Source of the DNA: Dysidea avara
Lineage: Eukaryota > Porifera > Demospongiae > Dictyoceratida > Dysideidae
DNA: 64,000 nucleotides
Assembly (NCBI RefSeq): GCF_963678975.1
Contig: NC_089280.1
Location: forward strand, 14,521,280 to 14,585,279
Direction of reading: 5' to 3'
A model generated the notes under the pieces. That model was not told where the DNA came from and ran no database searches. It saw nothing but the letters and a program-made list of their open reading frames with translations. The translations under genes were made by a program, and so were the position numbers. Positions within the stretch are counted from its first letter, which is position 1. Each line of letters opens with the position of its first letter. Positions 56,001 through 64,000 of this stretch are shown in pieces.

Positions 56001-57579
56001 ACTGAATCCAAATTACTGATATCTAACATATCTTTGTTGGGAAGTAAGGTAAATCCTGAGAGGTATTTCTATCTCTTCTAAAATGGAATTTTTTGGTATA
56101 AATATACCACTTTGTTCACAATCTCACTTTTAGGTTGGCTTTATTCATCTGATCACAGCTTACTGCAGTGCAAAAGAATATTCGAATAGCATGTTAACGA
56201 ATCGAATAATGTCATACCAACTGAATAGTTGAATATCTAAATAATCGTTTCAACAATGATCAACGGTATATGATAGCAGCGAAATAATGTGCATCTATCA
56301 ATTATCGACTGTCTCTACCTATTTATCAACTTACATATAAATTTCAATTAGCTGTTATTGACAATTCCAAGAAATGGAGCATAACTTGCTATGAATTTGC
56401 TCAGGTAATAAAACTATACAAACAGCCTAACCAAGGATCTACACCTTAAAAAGAATCAATTTAAACATACTGCTCACACACATTTAGTCAGATAATTTTT
56501 ATGTACATTCACATTATAGTTAACACGTGTACATGTACGCCATAATCAAGTAGCTAGTTGTGTTTACAGAAGTACTCATTACTGCACAAACTCCCTAATC
56601 AACTTTCCAGTACGATAGATGAGACATCTTTAGTGGCTACTGCACAGTCCAAAGGATATGGCGGGCATTTGCGGCAGAATAATCATTGCTACATGTCTGC
56701 TTATTTTGCATTCATATTCAATATCAATATCAGCTCCATCGACAGATACCACTTCCAAGTCAAAAATGGTTTAGGTAACTAGTTTAGGTAGCTACCGCTG
56801 CAGTGGAGTCTTCTGTTGTGGATTTGCAGAATGATTACAGCAATAGAATGATTAATCGACTAACTTATTTATTGTAATTAAAACTCTAAATATACTTTAG
56901 CACTGAAGTAGAACATGACAACTCCTGTATACACAATTATACCCTACAAGAACAGCCATATCAAAAAAATAGTGCAAATGATCATGATTTTAGATGAACT
57001 ACCACGACTGTTGGAATTTATCCTAAACTAATCAGATTAATGACCTAGTACGGCTGGACATACCATGTATATTTAATATTTTGTAGGAAGTGGACCAATG
57101 GACAGTTGTAGCCCAGTCATCCTGTAAACCATCGTGTGAGTTAATATGTTTATAAAAATGTTGTTCTGTATTGTTAAAGGCTCTATCAATATGACTTATG
57201 TTTCCTAGGGTTCATGTGTTTTTGAGCCTTTCAATTGGTATTAAAATGTGGTATTTCGCTAAATTAGGAAATTTCCTTATATACATACCAATACTGATAT
57301 GAAACTGAAATCCCAGAAGGTTTGCTTCCATAGAACAGGAATTATATTCATCCTAATACATACCATCACCGTCAACCCGAAAAATACCAACATTGTGACC
57401 ACAGCCCCTGAAACTGATCAGTGTCACAATGCACAGCCAGAGAAACTGCAATACCTCAATCAAATATTAGTTCTCGAAGCCATCAAACTTTCAAAAAGCT
57501 ACCATTATTTGGAGCTTGTACAGAAATTTAGCCAATGGCTGGCTAGCTATAGTTAGAATTTTTTTACGTAATATTTTCT
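56001..57579. other. Intergenic, nothing recognised
   Basis: ORFs of 74 and 85 codons (56558-56782, 57299-57556) lack domains, homologous copies or splice context. Confidence 0.4.
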
Positions 57580-57905
57580 TTGATGTCTGAGGTTACTAAA
57601 TCCAATAGAAACCTGTGGTGGGGTTACCAAATAGTTAGTAACCTGTGGTCTTGCCAGTGGTTGTTTGCTACATTCATCAAATGAAAATTATCAAAGCCAA
57701 AAACAAATTGCCCTTACTATTAGCTCACTTTCTGAACAACACAAGCATCTTTAGTGTTCAAATATAGGTGTTCAATGCACTAATGTCACAGTGTGGCGTT
57801 GACGCTATAAACTCAAAGGATAAATCTTAATGTTAACACCCACAATTTTGCTTCATAATAGCTTACTTTCTGGACAATTAAGATAAGCGTCATTCTAGCC
57901 CAGCA
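57580..57905. repeat. Dispersed repeat K, copy 2
   Basis: Starts GATGTCTGAGGTTACTAAAT. It shares ACATTCATCAAAYGAAA, CTTTCTGRACAA and CTAATGTCAYRGTGTGG with 8090-8430; a terminal fragment also lies at 543-593. Confidence 0.55.
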
Positions 57906-59261
57906 TAGTAACTACTTGATACTGGCACTATTGTCATGTAATGTTATGAATGTCACACCGGTGCACTGGTACTGATATGATCAACACGACTTAAAGATAA
58001 GTCCAAATGCTAGCATGCACAGTTTACCACTTTCTCTCACTCTTTCTTCTCTCACTATTTCGTTCAGGAAAATTTTCTAAATCACTTAGAATTTGCCAAC
58101 AAGGTTTCTACATTATTTAGATACGGATACGTCTTCTAGATACAGAATAAAACACTTAAACTTACTCTACACACGTCAGCGACCTCTACAAGCCTACTCT
58201 CCGGTTATTCTATGGTGGATTTCATACCAATAACTAAGGAACTAACCTTTCAATTTAGTAAGTTTTGTGATTTTGTGATGAAGCCAAAATATGACAAGAT
58301 TTAAGATATTATGAATACGTAAATTTACAGAAACATGACTACATGATGTCATGTTGCTGTGCCAACAGTAATGACATGATGTCAGATGCAAGTGAAGTGT
58401 TGAACTATTCTAAACAATGTGCAGTAACATTCCATGCATCTAAAAGAAAAGCACAAATGAGATAGGAAGAGCAACAGCATCGACACTTCTCCTGGTGTGT
58501 CATCTGTTTACACCAAACAAGGCCAAAGAGCACAAGCTTCCAAATGAAGGACAGGAGGGAAAAGACTAAGCAAGAACTCTGCAGTAAAGAACCAGAGCAC
58601 AACATATAGTGAAGTATCAATCAAGTTATAATTACAGGGCAAGACTAATTAAGCTAAATCTTCTTCCCCTGATGTACACCTATGAAATGAATGACATAAT
58701 TTTCCTTATCAAATCTATCAAACCACCCTCATCACATTTTGACATATCATTAGGAAATGATAGCCGGTAAGGGATGATAGGCGGTAAGGGATGATAGGCG
58801 GTAAGGGAAAGAAACTAAATTACTGGAACTACTAGGAAATCACACACTCTAAGGAAGTCAATCTGTAGTAGGTGAGTTTGAGTAGTAGATGCATGACAAC
58901 ATGTATATACAGGCACTCAGTCTAGCTTTAAGGCCCTAAGTTATCAGAATGGCAGCAGCTATCTGTTGACCTTCAATGTGTGGTAAACTGATAAATCATT
59001 ACAATACTTTGATGCACAAACTAATTCCATACATAGCATATACACATGCAGTTTTTTTTACAAATAAAATTGTACAGATGCATGTAGCATGTGCGTGATC
59101 ATGAAGCAACCTATTTTCAAGGGTAGATGGTATAGTATATCCAGCATCGATTGATGCTATAGTTGGTTGGCTAGTAGAATCACAGAGATAGGCAGTTATT
59201 CAGCAAGGATGTTTATTATGATGCTCACTAATACCTATATGGATAATTTTGTATAGGTAAT
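57906..59261. other. Intergenic; one short tandem repeat
   Basis: 58757-58808 has three copies of a 17-bp unit (ATGATAGGCGGTAAGGG). Nothing else recognised. Confidence 0.45.
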
Positions 59262-59783
59262 CACACACATTTGAGTGCAATTAGGGAATAGTTGTATGAG
59301 TAACCGTCAATAATACCATACCTGTTTCACTGCCCATACAAAAGTCTCAATAGTAGCAGTGAAATTTATCCCGTATTTCACTGGTAGCAGTGAAAAAGTT
59401 GTAATTGCAATTTCATTGGCTAGAATTGATGTTAACAATGTAGCGCCAATTAGTGTTGACGCGTGTTTAGTACATAGTGACAAATTGTGTACATAGCAAC
59501 ACTAATGCACAGCTTGCATATATGCAGCGAGTATGGTATTAACTGGGAATAGCATGGGTATATAGCAGTGAGATTTGGGATAAATACCACGAGTGTTGTA
59601 TTGGAAATGGTAAATTTCACTCGGCTTCGCCTCATGAAATTTATCCCCGTTTCCAATACAACACTCGTGGTATCTATCCCAAATTTCACTGCTACCCATG
59701 CTATTACTAGTACAAATTGCACTCGTGCAATTTCAACTGGTACAAGTACAATTATTCCCTAATTACACGAAAATGCGTGTGAA
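59262..59783. mobile_element. Fold-back element with nested palindromes
   Basis: Outer ends share AATTAGGGAATARTTGTA in inverted orientation (59279 and 59750 region). An inner, nearly perfect inverted repeat spans about 59530-59710 (GGAATAGCATGGGTA ... complement), with a CGGCTTCGCCTC turn. No ORF beyond repeat shadows. Confidence 0.65.
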
Positions 59784-59824
59784 TGCCTACTAATCACACA
59801 GTGACCACCTTCTGTGCTAGCAAC

Positions 59825-59950
59825 TGTTACTAAGCAACAGAAATTTGAAAATTACTCATGGTAAAAAGATAACCACACTTAGCAACCGTTACCTAGCAAC
59901 CGTTGCTATGGCATAAAATGACGTTTACCCTAGCAACAGTTACCTAACAA
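59825..59950. promoter_or_regulatory. Cluster of RFX X-box-like motifs
   Basis: Four sites in 126 bp: GTTACTAAGCAAC (59825), GTTACCTAGCAAC (59887), TTTACCCTAGCAAC (59923) and GTTACCTAACAAC (59938). The second fits the X-box consensus exactly. No gene starts nearby in the visible sequence, so they may belong to a repeat or to a distant gene. Confidence 0.4.
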
Positions 59951-60257
59951 CTGTTGCAAGCAACCACTCTTGTTATGCTATGGGCATATATCACTATGGC
60001 AACACCATTCGTCCAATAGAATCACACCATATATGCTGTCAGATTAACAGTGCGATTTTAGCAACTACCAGTGCGATTTGGGATTAATTTCACTCCTACT
60101 ATTGTATGGGGTGCCAAAATGGACAAAAAGCCAAATACCATAGAAGACAACAAAAAAAAATTGAAATCAAGGCTGTCTGCAAGAAAAATGACTGTGATCT
60201 CTCTCAAATTACAGCTTCTCGTCTCTATTTCACCTGAAACTATAATCCTCTCAATTA

Positions 60258-60640
60258 CACATGTTCTCACTCTATTTGGAGTTTCTTACATGTTGTCTCT
60301 CAAATAGAAGTTTCTTACATGTTGTCTCTCAAATTGAAGTTTTGTACATATTGTCTCTCCATTTGGAGTTTTGTACATGTTGTCTCTCAATTTGGAGTTT
60401 TGTACATGTTGTCTCTCCATTTGGAGTTTTGTACATGTTGTCTCTCAATTTGGAGTTTTGTACATGTTGTCTCTCCATTTGGAGTTTTGTACATGTTGTC
60501 TCTCAATTTGGAGTTTTGTACATGTTGTCTCTCGAATTGAAGTTTTGTACATGTTGTCTCTCCATTTGGAGTTTTGTACATGTTGTCTCTCAATTTGGAG
60601 TTTTGTACATGTTGTTTCTCAAATTAAAGTTTTGTACATG
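60258..60640. repeat. Tandem array, 29-bp unit, about 13 copies
   Basis: Unit of the type TTTTGTACATGTTGTCTCTC plus MAATTTGGAG, spaced exactly 29 bp. The first units are more diverged (TTTCTTACATGTTG). Overlapping ORFs of 68-127 codons arise from the repeat. Confidence 0.95.
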
Positions 60641-62929
60641 TTAAATTTACACATGTCACATGGGTCTCACTACAAGTAACTAGTAGTCAATCATTAACAC
60701 TCAATCCATGATCGTTTCAACCGTATTGTTAAGCAAGCAATACAACAAACTATCTCAGTGATGCCACCCATATATCCTGTGTATAATAACCCTAATGTAG
60801 TAAGCTAGCACTTGATCTATTATTTGTAAAAGTACAAAGTAAAAGTACAAATAGGGTTAGGTATCTAATATCTATACTTGGATTCGATGGAATAAAATGC
60901 TGGACTGGAAATAAATTATTTAAAATGCTGGTCTGGAAATACTTATTAATGATATAATTATAGTACCCTATACCCATTGGTATATAGCTACGCAATACAA
61001 CAAAATCTGGATCAGGTAAGCCATATCATTTTAATTACGTAGTTGTTTCACAGGCTTGATACACCCATGCAGATTGAAACTTTAAATAATAATATTTTTA
61101 TAGGTAAACTCAAACTATCCGGCACTGACTTTTTACATGTTTCCCCTTCTAAACACTTAGTATCTACATGTGCTACAAACTCCATAAGAAATTTGGTGCT
61201 TTTATCAAAAAGTGAACAATTATCTCAATTAGCTAGAGGGTCTTAGGTGCTACACTACTATACCCGGAATGTTCCCCAAGTCACTGTCTCCCCTGCATCT
61301 AACTATTTGTAACTAAATTTTCTTTGTAGTAATTAGCTATAGTATAATGAAAACTACAAGGGGTATTGCCAAAGTTAGCTAAAAAATGATTTCATAAAAC
61401 TTCAATTAGTTCTGCTTTACTATAGTGATTGTGATAGATCAGTTATTGGCGAAGAGTTCCTTAGTGTGAGTAGGAAAACAGTAGGAGTTCTTAGTTATGT
61501 TGATGTGAGCTGTCAGTCTTGTGATGCATAGTGAAGATCCACATCTAGTAGAACCAGTTGTGCAGTCAACATGGTTTAAAATGTTGAACCCTATTTGATG
61601 GATTAATGGATTTTATAAAAAAAGGTGGTCATAAATATACATTAATGGCAACCAAGTCGAGTTAGTATTGTCCTGTAGTCTGATCAAGAGTTCAGAGCTC
61701 TTGGTCTGATGAATAATATTAAAGTATAGCTAAACTTTGCTTTGTATCACGTCTTTACACTTACTTAACCTGCTAGGAATTTTTACAAGTGTATGTGCAT
61801 ATTCCTTTGTATGTGACAATTTACTTTGCTGGTTCATAACTAAACTCATGACAGTCACTGAGCATGATTACTACTACAACAGCTGTTGATCAATTTGCAT
61901 ATACTGGCAAAGTATTGTGATGTGTTAACTGCATGGTATTCCAAAGCTGGCTATATAGATAATATGCATATGTATGATGCAGCATGATACTGATGAAGGT
62001 TGTACAGTTATAATTATTTTGCTTTATTCTTTAATGATACAAGGTTGTGTGTGTGCGTGTGATTGTGATTGTGAAATCATCAGGCATATAATTAATTAGG
62101 TCAGTTAAGTAACTAAAAGTTGACAATAATATTATACTTATTATGTTATATATAGCACTCAGACTATATCTGGCATTTAACAATGTGTACATAAATCTTA
62201 GGCATGCCTCTGTTGAAACAGTAACTGCATGCCAAATGCTGCAAGGTATCATCACTAGTTGAAAGGTTGCCTCATGTGGAATGGACTCTAGTTGAAAGGT
62301 ACTTCATTGAAGTACACAACGTACCTTGTTATGCTATATTGCCGTCATGCTAAAACAGTGGCTACTTCATAATTTTGTTATATATAAATGCTTCAGTTTC
62401 ATGTTGAAAAAATGTTAAAAGGTACCCCATGTTTGAAAGATATATATCTCATGTTAAAGTTGGGTGTTACATAATATATAGCTACCTCATGTTTATAAAG
62501 TGCATGTAATTGCCTCCTGCTGAAAGCATTAATTAACTTAATGTTGAAATGCTCATACTAAGTCATAAATCCTCATTTTAAGCATACTTTATATTTACGT
62601 ACTATAAATTGATTAGTTGTTTCACAGATTAAATATCATTAACATCTTATTGTATTAGCCAAGCTTATCCAAGCTCAGGTGCATGATTGGCCTAATTTGG
62701 GAAAATATTGGGCAGCCCAGAACATGGCTGAGTGAAGTGCCTGACCAAGTTAGTGCACAGCATTCTGCATTAATGACGTGATCTCATCACCATAGCTATT
62801 AAGTAGCGAGCATCATTCTGGTCAAGCAGCTTCACTGCACCCAATTTTCCCAAACTCAAAGTTATGCACACACAATAACCACATTGCACACGCAGATGGG
62901 TTAGGATCCCCACATGTAATAAGCTAAAT
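60641..62929. other. Intergenic, weakly repetitive
   Basis: About 62250-62560 has loosely recurring GTTGAAAGGTAC and ACCTCATGTTTA phrases, perhaps a decayed tandem repeat. No gene recognised. Confidence 0.4.
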
Positions 62930-64000
62930 CCAGCATCACACACATAATGAGCATGTTGAGCAGTACACATACATTGAGCATGATAAGCGTTACACATACA
63001 ATGAGCATATCAATTAATACACATACAACGAGCATATCAAGCAGTGCACATACAACGAACATATCAAGCAATACACATACAACGAGCCTATCGAGCAATG
63101 CACTGAGTATGTCGAGCAGTACACATACACTGAGCATGATGAGCAATACACATACACTGAGCATGATGAGCAGTACACATACACTGAGTATGTCGAGCAG
63201 TACACATACACTGAGCATGACAAGCAGTTCACATACACTGAGCATGATGAGCAGTACACATACACTGAGCATGATGAGCAGTACACACAGAGCAGTACAT
63301 ATACACTGAGCATGATGAGCAATACACATACACTGAGCAGGATGAGCAGTACACATGTCGAGCAATACACATACACTGAGCATAACGAGCAGTACACACA
63401 CAATGAGCATATCGAGCAGTACACTTGCACTGAGCATGATGAGCAGCCCACATACACTGAGCATGTCGAGCAGTACACATACACTGAGCATGAAGAGCAG
63501 CACACATACACTGAGCATGACGAGCAGTGCACATACAACAAGCATATCGAGCAGTACACATACAACGAGCCTATCGAGCAGTACACATACACTGAACATG
63601 ATGAGCAGTACACATACACTGAGCATGACAAGCAGTACACATACAACGAGCCTATCTAGCAATACACATACAGTGAGCATGATGAGCAGTAGACATACAA
63701 TGAGCATGTCAAGCAATATGAACATATTGAGCAATGCACTGAGCATGACGAGCAGCAGACAAACAATGAACATATCAAGACATACAGTGAGCATATCGAG
63801 CAGTACACATACAATATTGAGCAGTACACATATACGATGAGCATATCTAGCAGTACACATAAGCTGAACATGTTGAGCAGTATACATACAATGAGCCTAT
63901 CTAGCAGCACACATACAGAATGAGTCTATCTAGCAGCACACATACAGAATGAGCATATCAAGCAGTACACATACAACGAGCAGGGCTAACATACCATTAT
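62930..64000. repeat. Satellite of 27-bp units, about 39 copies, continues past the window
   Basis: Unit of the type GAGCAGTACACATACACTGA plus GCATGAT. The 27-bp period is a whole number of codons, so frames stay open on both strands (up to 328 codons on the minus strand, with CVLLIMLSV-type repeats); these are products of the period and not evidence of a gene. Confidence 0.95.

Noticed and set aside
55392..56081. Pair of similar short ORFs on opposite strands, as a duplicated gene
   Set aside because: They are mirror images produced by the arms of a fold-back element.
60261..60644. 127-codon ORF with CTCCLSIWSFVHVVS repeats
   Set aside because: Product of the 29-bp array; three overlapping frames give similar ORFs.
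62901..63887. 328-codon minus-strand ORF with leucine/valine-rich nine-residue repeats, resembling a membrane protein
   Set aside because: It follows exactly from the 27-bp satellite; other frames on both strands are equally open and there is no flanking gene structure.

Overview
The window looks like nuclear DNA of an early-branching animal, most plausibly a demosponge. It is AT-rich, its genes have GT-AG introns, it carries animal-only families (a TMC channel, Frizzled cysteine-rich domains, a ciliary tektin-like protein, KIFBP), and much of the rest is made of DNA transposons and miniature inverted-repeat elements (MITEs). The species assignment is inference; nothing in the sequence names it.

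Gene content is low and sits in the left half. 0.76-1.48 kb (minus) holds the first recognisable exons of a TMC-type membrane channel. 2.59-5.92 kb is one complete TA-flanked, pogo-like transposon with two convergent genes: a damaged transposase and a damaged HIRAN-like plus Ulp1-like protease gene. 8.6-11.7 kb (minus) is a compact same-strand cluster: a 79-codon ORF, then KIFBP, then a two-exon 93-residue gene of unknown function. A head-to-head promoter of about 250 bp separates this cluster from a tektin-family gene (plus, 11.93-26.98 kb), whose third intron is 13.5 kb long and full of old repeats. 28.47-29.80 kb (minus) is an intronless gene for a secreted protein with three Frizzled-type domains.

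The right half, about 30-64 kb, contains no host gene that I can support. It holds: several copies each of TA-flanked MITE families; fold-back elements; hAT-like elements with 8-bp target duplications, one of them a 3.2-kb near-complete palindrome carrying two inverted copies of the same ORF; a ~2-kb satellite of ~26-bp units with higher-order structure (34.4-36.5 kb); a 266-bp CCTG microsatellite (49.9 kb); a 29-bp array (60.3 kb); and a 27-bp satellite that runs off the right edge (62.9-64.0 kb).

Functionally, KIFBP (a regulator of kinesins) and the tektin-like protein (an axonemal microtubule protein) share a promoter region containing an RFX X-box-like site, which would fit co-regulation of ciliary or microtubule genes. 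Most long ORFs elsewhere come from transposons or from tandem repeats whose period is a multiple of three.
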